Part shown: positions 21,901 to 33,599 of the stretch, piece after piece | Numbering within the stretch: position 1 is the first letter of the stretch | Layout of the letters: each line of letters opens with the position of its first letter | NCBI GenBank assembly: GCA_028023455.1 | Contig: JAQFVV010006705.1 | Coordinates: forward strand, 124,001-188,000 | DNA: 64,000 nucleotides | Reading direction: 5' to 3' | DNA from: Epiperipatus broadwayi | Lineage: Eukaryota; Onychophora; Udeonychophora; Euonychophora; Peripatidae | The notes under the pieces: model-generated | Seen by the model: only the letters and a program-made list of their open reading frames with translations | Databases searched by the model: none | Told to the model about the DNA's origin: nothing | Made by a program: the position numbers and the translations under genes

Positions 21901-22335
21901 AGAGGGGTTGACAGATTACAGGCTGAATATCGTAAACATGGTTATGACACAACAAAATTGGCAAACAAGGGCTTGAACACACCAACTTCAGATTTTCAAT
22001 AATATTGATGGCTTGACGGCTGAAGAGTTGGAGAAGATTGAAGCCCATATATTAAAGTTTGAAGATTTGCTATCTTAATATAAAAACCGAGCACTGATTA
22101 TATATGTGAGAGATGATGATCTGGACTGACTGGTCATTGCTGTTTAGCATAACATACATATATTGGAGATCATTTATTTCTCACATATGTGTGATGATGT
22201 ATGTTGGTTGTATGAGGTAGATTGGATAGCTGAAGGAAGCTTAAAAGTCTGGGTTCAAATCCCCTATAATTACATCTAAAGTCTAGGGTTATAAAGTATA
22301 CCTGTATTTAAATATTATATATGTAATTGTAGTTA
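21901..22335 (+). mobile_element. Hammerhead/tRNA-like repeat, locus R4
   Basis: Body (AACACACCAACTTCAGATTT, TTGGAGAAGATTGAAGCCC, TTGAAGATTTGCTATCTTAA), degenerate hammerhead (22108-22174), then tRNA-like region with A-box-like TTGGATAGCTGAAGG (22222 on) and B box GGTTCAAATCC (22252-22262), and the 3' part TAATTACATCTAAAGTCTAG. This is the best copy for defining the unit. Head-to-head with R3. Confidence 0.7.
22108..22174 (+). ncRNA. Degenerate hammerhead ribozyme, inactive
   Basis: Helix I left strand GATGATGATCTGGACTGA and right strand TTGGAGATCATTT are kept, as is the outline of helix II (TTGCTGTTTAGCA), but the CUGAUGA core reads CTGGTCA and the GAAA reads TAAC. Both conserved core strands are damaged, so it should not cleave. 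Confidence 0.5.
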
Positions 22336-22339
22336 TACG

Positions 22340-24600
22340 CACACGTTCATCAATGTTTATAATATTTAGTACAATATGAGATTATCACTTGAAGAATATG
22401 ATAAAATAACACCAAGTATAAACGAGTGATATTCGGTGTTAATATAGTTATAGGGCATGCGTAAGAATTTATAGCAATAAATGCAAAGTAGCAATACATA
22501 TCTTATAGTTGCCTGCTTAGGGTATGGCTGCTGATAAAGGTTGCTTAGCTGAAGTACTATCATGAAATTGTGTAATTTTTCAATATTTAAAACTTTTATT
22601 TGAAGAGCAGGGAAGTGTACAGAATTATAAAATTTTACGTATATCTTCGTAAACAATCTCTACAGGTTTAATCCAAAATAAACCATCCATGATCAAATCT
22701 GCAACATTGTCAGAAAACATGGTGTTGGAAATTATAAGTCTGTAATGCTTTCACCGTTAGTTCTTTTCACTTTTATCTATCTATTGCAAAAAATAACTGA
22801 GTAAATGCGTATTATCTCAAATGAGTCTAATGTCATTTCATATTAGATAAAGTATTTTTATATTGTTTATGCTTTTTATAATATCAAAAATTAGTATTTT
22901 TATGCTATGATCATCATTCATTCTACTTATATGGGGAATAATTAATTGTAACTTTTTTTCTATAATGTTCTTCAACAAAATCTTCCAATTAATGCTTTTT
23001 TTTTAATCAATGTATTATTGGAATAACTACTGGACTTTATTTTCCATCCATAGATGAAATCACAATTATATCCTATACATTTTTCTTTGGCAATGTACCA
23101 ATTATTGTGTACACAACACTGATAATTGATGGCACTGGTCAGAAACCCAAATCACAGGTACGGGCATTTAAATTATTTGCATTGGTTAAACAATTCTCCC
23201 ATTAAATCTTGATTGAATAATTAGTTGGGGGAAAAAACTTAATGCTCAAGCACCATAAGTAGTAAATTGAGTTTTCATTCAGACACTTATTATTTCAATC
23301 CCCTTTCTATACCAGAAAACTACATCACACATACTAACACTCATGTTAAATATTTTGTTTAATATATTAAAAGCATTGAAGCCTGTTTTTAAACAATGCA
23401 TTGTATTACTTCTCAGCTTATTTCAATATCTCTTTTAGGAGCAATAAGTCACATGATCATTATCCTCCAAATCCATCTAAGGTCTATTGATTGTTTAAGC
23501 TTATAATACATATCTCAGGAAAATAATAACAGAATTAATTGCCACCACTAATCCACAAATTCATTTTTTAAGGATTTGTTCACTTGATAACTTTAATTCT
23601 TCAAATAAAAATGTTATTTGAGGTGAAAGTTGTACAAATAACATGTGTTCTTAACTTTGGTTATCATGGGAGAAAGTTCTCTGCATGATTGTTTTATTCA
23701 GAAAATTAGCATTGAATGTAATGAATCATTGGGTGCCACTGGAATAGTGGTGATGTTGCATGGTATTTTCTGATTTGGATGTTATATAAGAGCTGTGAAT
23801 CCCATGTCTTTTCTACATTATTTTAAATCTATATATAAGTTTAAATTATCATGCATAATTTTTATTTTGTTATTGAAATCATTTTAAAATTACTAGTTGA
23901 AAGCAGAAACCTGAAAATGTCAGCATCACATGATTTTTTAGGAAATTACAATATCTAATTTGCATATCAGAGAATAAAAGCCTGCTGCATTTTGATCTCA
24001 ATACATATGACAATTTGTGATTGGTGAAGTATTTTTGCCTCAGGGAAATTTTCAATATTTCTGTTTTTGAAAAGAAACATTGTGTTTTTCAGTAATTTAT
24101 TTTTATATTAAAGGTTATACAGCAATATTTTTTTTGTAAAATACTTATTTTAATTCAAAAACCTACACAAATACAATTAAAATGTAAATGAAAAATGTAT
24201 TTTTAAAATGCCAAGTTATTAAAATTTTATTACAGTGAAGGGTAATAAATTTTTACCAAGTAACAATTATAGCCTTTTGTTAACCTTGCTATTTTTAATT
24301 ACAACATTTTTTCAGGCCAGAATTAAAAAAATTGTATTCACATTTTTCATGTTTTACTGAGCAATTTCGTGAACCTTTTTTACAGCTTTAAAATAAACAT
24401 GTATTTTTTTTCTAATATTTTATCTTCAAAAAATTCCAGAAGTTGTCAGGATAACTGAGTAAGTGGGTCTTGAAAGTTTCCAATGATGGGTGCCTATTAT
24501 GTATTTGGTGATCTCAAACTTTTTAAGATTACTTGAGAAAATATTACGATGGTGTAAAAGTTTGATTTTTTGAAAAGTTTATGATTATTTTTGTATAATA
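22340..24600. other. AT-rich stretch, remnants of old repeats
   Basis: No gene recognised; the frame at 22366-22656 (minus) is unremarkable. 23910-24060 (AACCTGAAAATGTCAGCATCACATG, GACAATTTGTGATTGGTGAAG) resembles pieces of the CCAAT-bearing repeat at 35320-35375, and 24250-24285 is the reverse of 15585-15618. Confidence 0.35.
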
Positions 24601-24892
24601 ATTGTGTAATAACTATTGGAAATCAAAAAATATATATTATTACATATTTATTTTTTACAGAAATGTTTTTATTTTTAAATATAAAAGAATATATTCTTCT
24701 GAATATTGTTACCATAGAGATTATGGTTGTGGGAAATACAACCATCTAGAAATGTCATCACTAAACAGATCTGTTATAACATTTAGTGATTATTGCTTCC
24801 ATATATATCCAATTTACACAAGAAATTGCATTTCATACTCAACAACAGATATCAGTTTTGTTTTTGAACCCCTCCAAACTCTAACAATCTAA

Positions 24893-25325
24893 TTAATAAC
24901 ACTAAAGACCAAACTCCACTTTTACAGACCCCCCCACACAGTATATAATATTGCATGTTCCAACAATAATTGTAAAGGCACATATTATGGGGAAAGCAGA
25001 GCATCTTTGTCCACAGAATTAGCACAGCATAAATATTCATACAATAGAGCTCGCAACGATCCTTCTACCTATTCAGTTTTCTATCAGCACCAGAGCACAA
25101 GTCACCACGAGTACATTCCAGCCAATCACACAATCGTGTGTAGAGAGAGACATGACCTCAAAAGAAAAATCAAAGAGGCCTTATTCATCTCATGAGACAA
25201 TGATGCCATAAATAGGAAGGACACATGCTATGCTTTAAGAAATGGAATTAGCATATTTGCATATCATTAAATGTATTATCAAGCTATGATTATGAAGGCA
25301 AGATCCTTTGAAAGCGCTCAGCTAG
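24893..25325 (+). pseudogene. Penelope-like element GIY-YIG relic, second lineage
   Basis: The frame through 24900-25195 reads KTKLHFYRPPHTVYNIACSN, then NNCKGTYYGESRASLSTELAQ, then a basic CRERHDLKRKIKEALFIS to a stop. The VYN-x(5)-C...C-x(3)-YYGES pattern is the GIY-YIG core as found in Penelope elements, and KRKIKEAL holds the expected catalytic Glu. It differs strongly from the copies at 1839-2966 (CSNNNC instead of CGCG), so it is another lineage. The reverse transcriptase is missing; 24602-24892 upstream is not recognisable. The 3' part after 25195 includes AAGGCAAGATCCTTTGAAAG. Confidence 0.75.
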
Positions 25326-25388
25326 TGTATTATTTTTAGTTATCTATTTTATATTAATATCTTTTGGGAACAGTTACGCCACACTCGT

Positions 25389-25650
25389 GCTTGAATACAT
25401 ATATTTTCCAAAAGTAAAAAATTATTTGATTTAACAAGTTGTTTGTATTTGGAAAGTTTAAATAAAGTTTAAAATTTTCTATACATTCAACATTCACTCA
25501 TAAATTATGGAAATAGTCTAACATATCACATCTTATTTATATTAGAGTTTTGTTATTATCTATGACAAAATAAGTAAATAAATGATCGTATGATTTTATT
25601 GCTTGAATACATATATTTCCCAAAAGTAAAAAAAAATATTTGACTTAACA
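25389..25650 (+). repeat. Direct repeat pair around a SINE tail fragment
   Basis: GCTTGAATACATATATTT followed by CCAAAAGTAAAAAA occurs at 25389-25425 and 25601-25635. Between them 25440-25530 carries a SINE S2-type end (TTTAAATAAAGTTTAAAA, ATTCAACATTCACTCAT, ATAGTCTAACATATCACATC). Confidence 0.5.
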
Positions 25651-25659
25651 TTTAGTGAT

Positions 25660-27590
25660 ATAAAAATTACAAACAATTTTTAAATGTTTAAAGCATAAAC
25701 TGATAGATTTACTAGACATTAAAAATAATACATTCAGATTTTTAAAACAAACATTGAACAAAGAAGGTTTCATTTACTTTGCAAATTGAATCTGCTCCAC
25801 CTGAAATTTGATAATGAGACAGCACTTTGTTTTTATTAAAATCTAATTTTTTAAATAATTGTGTTAATCAAATGTGAGTTTTAAAAATTTATTTAGTTTC
25901 TAAACAAAAATATTTATCAAATGAAGTCAACGTTCTTATATTCTCATAAATAATAATGGTTTAATATTAAGGTGAAAGTTGAAAGCTTAAAGTACATGAG
26001 AACAAAGAAATCTGTCCAAGAGAGTTAATACTGTTAAAGAATTTTATTTTAAATTTCAATAACAATGAATTTAATGTTTATTTTTCATATATATTTTCTT
26101 TCTTTAAATATAATTAACCCTAAATTTTTATGAAACTTAAAAAATGGAATTTAAATATCTAATATATTGTTTTTACTAACTTTTCAAGTGGATAAAATAC
26201 ATCCAATAATGCCAAGTGCTGTTGTTATTGTAAAAAACTCCATTTAATATTTTATTTTCCTAATTTACAAAGTTCAAATATTAACTTTTATAATGTTTAT
26301 TGTTTGAAAGTTTACATTTGTATTAAATAATATAAATATATGATATAGTAAAAAGGTTTACTGGTAAAAATAAAATGCTCAAATATGGAAGAAATTATTT
26401 GTAGGACTTTTCATATAAGAAGGGTGGAATCCTCAACATATTAAATTATTAAAAAAAGTAATGAAGCCTGGTATATTATTAATTCCATGATGTGGAACTT
26501 TTTTATTTCCATAGTTGATTGCCACAAATCTTATATACTGCATTGAAAATGTATGTATATAAATCAAATGTATAAAATTAAACTAGACATTATAATAAAA
26601 TAAATGACACCTATTAATATTAACTACTCTAACCAACTAAATGGATCAAAATCTAAAATAATAGCTACTCATTGTGCAGATGTAAAGAATTAATGAAACA
26701 ATTACTTCATTAGGACACATGTTTCAACTCAAGCATGTCTTCATGAAATAGTACTACAGATGAATAGTCAATACTAAACATGTACAAAGAGATAGCAAAT
26801 ATGTACAAAGATATAGCAAAAAAAATGTCTAACTTAACCTTCTCATTGAAGAGGAGGAAATTTAAAATGTTTCTTTAATATTTTTATATGTCTAATCTTC
26901 AGTTTGAGAAGATATTATGTCAGATTTAATTATTTTTTTAACTATTCCATATTTAATTTATATTGAGAAATCAAAAAAATACTTATTAGCTTTCAGTTAG
27001 TGTTTCCTCTTATATATATATAAGTTGTTTGAATTCCTATTAAAATATGCACATAAAAAATAAATATATTTAATTTTTATTATTTCAAAGTATTAAAATT
27101 AGTGGGAAAATATTTGTATTATAAAAATAAGCTTTCAACTTAATTAAAAGTTACCTTTTGTTGCTAAACACAATATAAAAAAGCTCCATTGGTTCCGGAA
27201 GTGAATAAATTAAGATAATGGAGTATTGCTTGGTTAGACATGACATCTATCAACAAAAATTAAAATATAAAATAATAGCTTTTTAAATTAATTAACTTTT
27301 TAAAAAGGAAAATTAACAAATGATTATTATTAAAATTATCTCACTCCAGAACATTGTCTGAATAAATAAATATAGTGAAACAAGTAGTGACACCACACTA
27401 AATATACATAAACAACAATAAAGAAGATTAAATATAAAGCTTCATAGTTTTATATTTCATGGGTATGAAACTTTACATTTAAGTTAGCAAAATATATATT
27501 TTTTATTTTCAAAGATTTTTAACATTTCTTCTTTTTGAAATTTAAGTTATCATACATTTATAATTTAAGTATTTGATATAGTGTTTATAT
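25660..27590. other. AT-rich stretch, nothing firm
   Basis: No gene. At 26690-26755 the reverse strand reads TTCATGAAGACATGCTTGAG then TTGAAACATGTGTCC, which resembles Penelope 3' ends, without a coding part to confirm it. TGTACAAAGAGATAGCAAATA is duplicated in tandem at about 26782-26822. Confidence 0.3.
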
Positions 27591-27599
27591 AAATGGTTG

Positions 27600-28290
27600 G
27601 AGTTGATTATAACTTGATAGTTCTCATATTTCTTGCAAATTGTTGGATTTTTTTTTGATTGCTTTAGAGCACTATATTATCATTATTGTAACTCTATTAG
27701 AGTAGGATTTCTTTTATAAATTTTATAGTACTGCTATTACTGATTTTTTTTAATTTGAAAAAGATCTGAAGAAGTCAGTATTTTATAGACAGTGTATATC
27801 AATAGACTTTATTGTTCTTGAAGGAAAGATTTATTTTAAGGATGTTTCTTTCTTTTTGAATCACTTTATGTGAAACTCATCATATAACATCATGACCTCT
27901 CAAAATGGACATGATGTTAGGTTTTCTTCAAATATTTTCATAATTATAAAGCAAATATTAGATTTTGAAGCAGAGTTCACATTCATTCATTTGCACTAAA
28001 ACATTCTAAATAAAAAAGAATTAGTTCATTTTCTGAAAGTAAGTTTCATTAACATCATTGGTTATGTTTACATCTTTTCTTATTTACAAGTAAGTTTTTA
28101 AATGTTTATCAAGTTCAAATATAATTTTTTTAGAATATTATTCATTTATAAAATTAAATTAAAAATAAATCCAAATCCAATTTATTGAGTTTTTGTATGA
28201 AATAAAGATTTTACACAGAAGTGAAAGGTTGAGCATTTTCAAAAACATCCACCAGGTGTAACAATAGAAAATGTCAAAGTTGGAAAAAGT
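27600..28290 (+). repeat. Family X repeat, copy 1
   Basis: Collinear with 36880-37570 and 45400-46620. Landmarks: AAGATCTGAAGAAGTCAGTA (27763), GTGAAACTCATCATATAACA (27872), AATTATAAAGCAAATATTAG (27942), CCAATTTATTGAGTTTT (28178), AAAGGTTGAGCATTTTC (28225), ACCAGGTGTAACAATAG (28253). No frame of note. Nature unknown; a large non-autonomous transposon is likely. Confidence 0.55.
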
Positions 28291-28299
28291 TAATTTGCA

Positions 28300-29110
28300 G
28301 TTTGAGTTGTTAATAATTTGAATTGAAACAATTATAGTGAGATATTTATCTGTTCTATTTTTTCATCACTTTGGTGACTATGTATATTAAATTAAACATC
28401 AGTGTGTGTTGTTTTAGTACAAATTATCCAAGTAACAATATTTTAATGTAACAAATGAAAAAATGAACCATGTTTCTTTTACCCTGTTTTTTATAAAGGT
28501 ATAAACAAGTTCTAATACTGGTGAGCATGAACTTTAACTCGGACGAAATGTCAGTGCAATCTGACTTCAATCAACCTACTATCCAGTTAACAGAATTAAA
28601 TATTATTTGTTTTAATAATTTTGCAAATGTAAGTCGATCAACTAGCACCATATAATATGAAATGTGATATTTGATTTAAACGCCCTCAAGTGACAAAATT
28701 GTGAAGCAACCAAAATGAATTACTTTTCATTTAATTTTAAATTTTTAAATAAATGCATAAAACACTGTAATATCAACTAGTATGATTGAAAAGTGTTCTT
28801 GCAATATCATTTAAATCAGCTTACAATCAGTAGACAGAAGCAGGTATTAAAATAAAGATTTCTGTAGATAAAAAGAAACTAAACATATGTTTTAAGTTTT
28901 CCTGTGCTTGTGCTTTTTTCATTACTAATATCAAAATTCTAGTCATGTTTAAATCAAATCATACATGCTAGCTTCTTGCTAGGGAAGTCATTTTGAGTAG
29001 TTTTTGCAGGGGTCTTAAAATTAGAAAATTATGATAGTTTTCTGAATTGTAATGGTTTTCTTCAATGGCATATGTGATCTGACTGAAAAGTGGATATTAG
29101 CAATTACAAA
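28300..29110. other. AT-rich stretch, nothing recognised
   Basis: No gene or repeat identified. A slightly GC-richer piece at 28540-28580 (AACTCGGACGAAATGTCAG) resembles the 3' junction sequences of Penelope elements but has no coding partner. Confidence 0.3.
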
Positions 29111-29114
29111 TTGA

Positions 29115-29385
29115 AAGACTTATTGTTAGAAGTGATAGACAACTGAAATCTTAAACTAGATTCCAAGAGATTGCAAAAGACTGAGAAGGATATTACATGT
29201 GGATGGATGAATGAAATAAAAAAGTCTGAGTGGTAATGTGAAGAAGAGAGTAGAGATCAGAGAAGATGAAGTAATGTGAAGAAGAGAGACTAGAGATCAG
29301 AGAAGATGAATTGAACTTGGAGAGACCTTCATACTGCAGAAAACTGATACTGGCTGAAAATGATGATGATGATAATGATACAAAC
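29115..29385 (+). pseudogene. RTE-type LINE 3' end, copy 2
   Basis: Same C-terminal end as copies at 14345, 60210 and 60900: AACTGAAATCTTAAACTAG, ATTCCAAGAGATTGCAAAAG, GAACTTGGAGAGACCTTCA, then a (GAT)n tail at 29357-29375. A 38-bp segment (GTAATGTGAAGAAGAGAG...) is duplicated in tandem at 29233 and 29271. Frame broken several times. The minus-strand frame here is a shadow. Confidence 0.7.
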
Positions 29386-29718
29386 CCATTCCACAATCAT
29401 AGGAAATTATTATTTATGTTAGTTCTGCTGAGATTTTATCATCACATTAATGTCATATTATATTTACAAACAAATGTGCATTTATGAAGAAAATTGTAAA
29501 AAAAAAAAAAGAACTTGGCAACATACTATACATATTTATAAGACAAAAGTCAAACCTTAATTTATCCATAGAATATCAAAAATATGTTGCCGAGGCAACC
29601 TCTATGCATAAAAGCTAGATACATGCAAGCACAGATAAAAAGCATGCATATCGAAACAATTATTTTATATTACTTCTGGTGAAATTTTATCAATATATAT
29701 ATATATATTATAATAAAA

Positions 29719-30146
29719 AGCAGGCTAATAGCTCTAAACAAGCTTAATTTATTATTATTATTATTTTATGATAAATGCCACAAAAGAATGCATTCAAAAT
29801 CTTTATCTAGAAATGTCTTCATTCCCAAACCAATTTCGAGCTATGGCTCTCATGAGCGAGGAGCTAGGACATCAGATTCAAAATACCAACTCAAGTCCAG
29901 CATTTATCTAATACTTAACTATTAAGTAGAAGATCTGAAATTTTCAGACATCTATATGTTTTCAAATCCATCTCTCCAGCTGAAATAGCCATATGGGACT
30001 GAACTAAATTTAGATACACCACATATTAATACCCATAGCTCAGAACTGGTCTGGGAATGGGGACAATCATAGATAAAGATTTTGAATGTGTTTTCTTGTG
30101 GCATTTATTATATAAAAAAAGTTTGTTTAGAGCTATTAGCATGCTC
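29719..30146. mobile_element. Foldback family B, full copy
   Basis: Palindromic element. Left AGCAGGCTAATAGCTCTAAA and, reversed, right AGCATGCTAATAGCTCTAAA; the arms continue through GATAAATGCCACAAAAGAATGC and ATTCAAAATCTTTATCTA for about 110 bp, then a ~200-bp centre. No frame. Terminal duplications are not clear in the AT-rich flanks. Relatives: 20700-20935 and 38437-38818. Confidence 0.7.
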
Positions 30147-30149
30147 TTT

Positions 30150-32410
30150 ATTTTACATATTTGTAAATACTAGCTATATAAGTCATGTGATGTATGACTT
30201 GATTTTATTAATATATTGTAACGATCCAAAGATTGACTTAAACGTATCTGCACTACAAGGCGCCATCTAGGCATTTGAACCTAGAAAAATTTATAGAGTA
30301 GGCAGATACATAAGTCCCAAAAAATATATATATATTTTTTTTATTTTGCATCTGGTCGTTAGCCCATGTCACTAGCTCAGTGGAATGGCAGAGATTTAAT
30401 AATATAATATAGGAGTATATATAAAAAAAGAATAAAATAAGCCACTGCCAATAATTAACACACAAACATTTATTTATGGACATATATATATAAGATTGAA
30501 AACTGTTTTAGTATCAGTTGACATTTTAACATCTAACATTATTTTTAAATTTACTTTGAATTTTAATTTACATTTCAATTTCTATTATATTATAAGTTTA
30601 TATTTTAATTAAGTTCGCACAGATGGGATTATAAAAGCTTGTTTTAATATGTTGCGTATAGATCGGTTACATAGATTTCAACGGTTAAAAACATTTCAAA
30701 ATAAACATAAACGATCAAAATATAAAATCATTGATACTGACAATTGCAGAGGGAAATTTATAAGTAACTCAATAGCATTCACCATAAGATACTTGCATTG
30801 TCACCAATAACTTAAAAGACATCTGAATAAATACATTTTAGATACTCACCGTGATTTATCATTATTTATCGAATGTCTATATATTTTGATCAAATATGAA
30901 ATCCAAAACATAATTAACCGATAACGAATCCATGCAAACATCTATAAACAACTTAAATTTAATGCATTTTTATTTAGTGTCAAGTATGAATAGACTACAT
31001 AGATTTGCATTTGAGAATAAGCATTCTATCCCTATTTAACCTTAGGCTAAAATTCATAGTCAAACTGGCATCAATTCATCTGATATATCGATGTATTCAA
31101 TGTAATAAAATACGGCAGCACAAAAAGTTAAGAGAAGAAATTGCCTCTCATCAGATAGGAATATTACATCTATCTGCGAAGAAGAGCAATAAAACAAAAA
31201 ACTCCATAGAAAGGAACTGTGGTATCCGACTTATAATTCCTTCCATAGGCAAACGGGTGTGTGCGGTGTATGAAGCGATTCTGCCCATAGCGAATCTGTA
31301 CTACATCTACTAAATTACACCAATATATCCAATCCATTGACCCAATTTAACCACGAAACAAATAACCTAAGATTACCCTCCCCTAATATAACTTTACAAA
31401 TCTATACAGCCATTCACACCTGACTTAAGTTTAACATTTATATAATTTAACTTAACGGAAAACAGAAATCATAATAAAACTTAAAGAACAAAAAATAAAT
31501 AAATGGAAATGATTTTAAATAAAAAAAAATATCAAATAACACTATTAATATTAATTTACATTGGTCAGATAGGATTCTATTTGTATTTTTTATATGTGGA
31601 AAGTTTTTAATTTAATGTTCATAAATTATAAAGTTCTTACGGTTTTTTAAACAGTTCATCTTTATATGTTTCTTGCCGTTTGAACGTGAATTCCCACACC
31701 GTCCTAAAAAGATTGGTATCCATTTAGCCATTGTTTTATTTATTCATTCGGAGGTTTTTTAGTTTAGTTGGTCCTCAATGTAGAAAACAATAGTTCATTT
31801 CTCTTTCTTTCTTTGGCAAAACTGAAGGGATTGAAGAGTGCGTCTTTTCAATCCCTTCTCCTTCACTTCCACACTAACACATATCTGTCACATCGTAAAT
31901 AATCAATTCTCTTTTATTTTCAAACCTTTCCTTTTATAACAATTTTGTGGATTAACTCAACATTACATCATGATGGTGAAAACCTTTTCATTGAGGTCTG
32001 ATTTCCCTATGGATTTCTTTCATTTGCTAAAAGTTTCTATTGTTTTCCTATCTGACCGATGCTTATACATTTAAATGCCCAAAGGCTAGTTTACTAATTA
32101 AAATAATCATTTCCATTTTACAAAAGATTAATTAATTTGTTTTCAAACTTAAACATATATTTTTATCTCTAAATCTTTTCTGAAAATTTAGTTTTAAACT
32201 ACTCTTTTTTTAATAAAGTTTTATTTTAATAATTTTTTATCTGTGCGATTTTATATATATGCGAGTTTAAGATGATTTTTTAATTTTCAGTTTTTAATTC
32301 TTAAAAAAGAAATTTTTATTGGCGAACTTTTTTTTTTATGTTTACTAATAAAAAATAATGTAACGTACGTATGTGCCCGTTACAATAGATATATATATGT
32401 CATATTGCAA
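30150..32410. other. Low-repeat stretch, no gene identified
   Basis: This is the stretch with the fewest recognisable repeats. A 102-codon plus frame at 31005-31313 (basic, no known motif) is unsupported. 30256-30400 has tRNA-like scraps (CATTTGAACCTAG; ACTAGCTCAGTGGAATGGCAG). 31655-31715 is somewhat richer in CpG. Confidence 0.3.
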
Positions 32411-32414
32411 ATAT

Positions 32415-32530
32415 ATATTTTTCCCATATGTCAAAGAATTGGCCAGGAAGCGAACCCACAACAACTGTCTGCAAGCAACTGCTTGCATGGCAGCTGCACT
32501 AATCTCTTGGCTACCAATGCTTGACAGCTT
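32415..32530 (-). mobile_element. tRNA-derived SINE family S1
   Basis: The minus strand reads AAGCATTGGTAGCCAAGAG (A box region), a stretch with GCAGCTGCCATGCAAGCAG, and the B box GGTTCGCTTCC (32456-32446), then CTTTGACATATGGGAAAAA. The better copies at 55225-55350 (reverse) and 33373-33450 define the family. Overlapping short frames on both strands are shadows. Confidence 0.65.
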
Positions 32531-32539
32531 ATTCTTATT

Positions 32540-33355
32540 TCTAAAAATAAGAATATTCTGATAATAAAAGTGTGAAATCAATACAAGTTTTTTTAAATAT
32601 ATATATAGATTTGTAAATTAATTTGATCGGTTTTATATTGGTGGGTTTTATTTTTTTTTCAAATTACTTTTCTAACATATGTATATTTTAGTTTATAATA
32701 ATACTAACTTTATGTGTGTAGCTTATATAAAAAAAAAGTGTATAAAAATTTAATGTTCCGTTTGTCATATAAAAAATAGTAACTAAATAAGATTTAACTT
32801 TCTTTTTACCCAAAATCGATGTAGAGATAAATTAGAATTGATTTTTTAGAATTTGCATTAACCTTACCGCAATATCAGGTTAAATATAGATTTTTGAAAG
32901 GCACTGTGTGTGTTTTTGAGGAAGAAAAAATATATTAATAGTTTCAATTGTCAAATCATTCATTCTGTTGCTGCATATATTTATATGTAGGATTGAATAC
33001 TTTTATGGCCCAATAATAGCATATTTGCCTATTATTCCAGTTCTCTGGGTTTGAATCTGTGCTTAGTAAAATTTGAAAATTTTTTTCAGGATCCGAGTGG
33101 TTAGAATTTTACTTTTGGACAGCTATTTTATAAAAAATGTAGCTAGTCATGTAAAATTGATCAGTAAATGGAAATCTAATTAAGTAACTAGAAAGTTAAA
33201 AAACATGAACCCTGCAAACTTCCTTTTTTTAGAGTTTGCCAAATGTTGTAAGAGATGCTTTTTTATTTGTTTTTCTTTGGAGGACTATTAAGTGATGTTA
33301 TTTGAATATCTTCATAGAGCAAAAAATGCTTTAGTCATATTATTTCAATATCTAT
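32540..33355. other. AT-rich stretch with a SINE scrap
   Basis: At 33020-33190 a tRNA-like B region (GGGTTTGAATCTGTGC) is followed by a 3' domain containing TTGATCAGTAAATGGAAATCTAA, related to the 3' domain at 58640-58750 and 59555-59580. Otherwise nothing recognised. Confidence 0.35.
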
Positions 33356-33356
33356 T

Positions 33357-33463
33357 AAAAATAACAAAAGAAGTCAAGCATTGGTGGTCCAGAGGTCAGC
33401 ACAGCTAGCAGGTTCACTTCCCAGCTGATGCTATGACACATGGAAAAAAAATAACAAAAGAAA
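33357..33463 (+). mobile_element. SINE family S1 insertion with target-site duplication
   Basis: A short S1 copy, 33373-33450: AAGCATTGGTGGTCCAGAGG (A box region), B box GGTTCACTTCC, CTATGACACATGG and an A-rich tail. It is bracketed by AAAATAACAAAAGAA at 33357-33372 and 33447-33462, a duplication expected from LINE-mediated insertion. The middle (between the boxes) is shorter than in the 55231 copy. Confidence 0.75.
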
Positions 33464-33479
33464 TTAAAATCAGTTGAAA

Positions 33480-33560
33480 AAGAAATGAAAGTATGTTTTT
33501 CTATTGTTTGATCCAGCATTTATTAAATGCTCAACGATATCTCAAATTTTGCAATAAATA
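33480..33560 (-). repeat. Family X fragment (S3 segment), reversed
   Basis: The reverse strand reads GTTGAGCATTTAATAAATGC and ATCAAACAATAGAAAAAC, matching the S3 landmarks at 28225-28270. Confidence 0.35.
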
Positions 33561-33599
33561 TCCCTTTTGCTGTGTCTTTTTAAGCTTTATTTTTAACAA

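Noticed and set aside
31005-31313. 102-codon plus-strand frame
   Set aside because: Basic composition with no known motif, no splice or poly(A) support; may be chance in AT-rich DNA.
32345-32581. Overlapping 78- and 62-codon frames on opposite strands
   Set aside because: Both lie across a SINE S1 copy.
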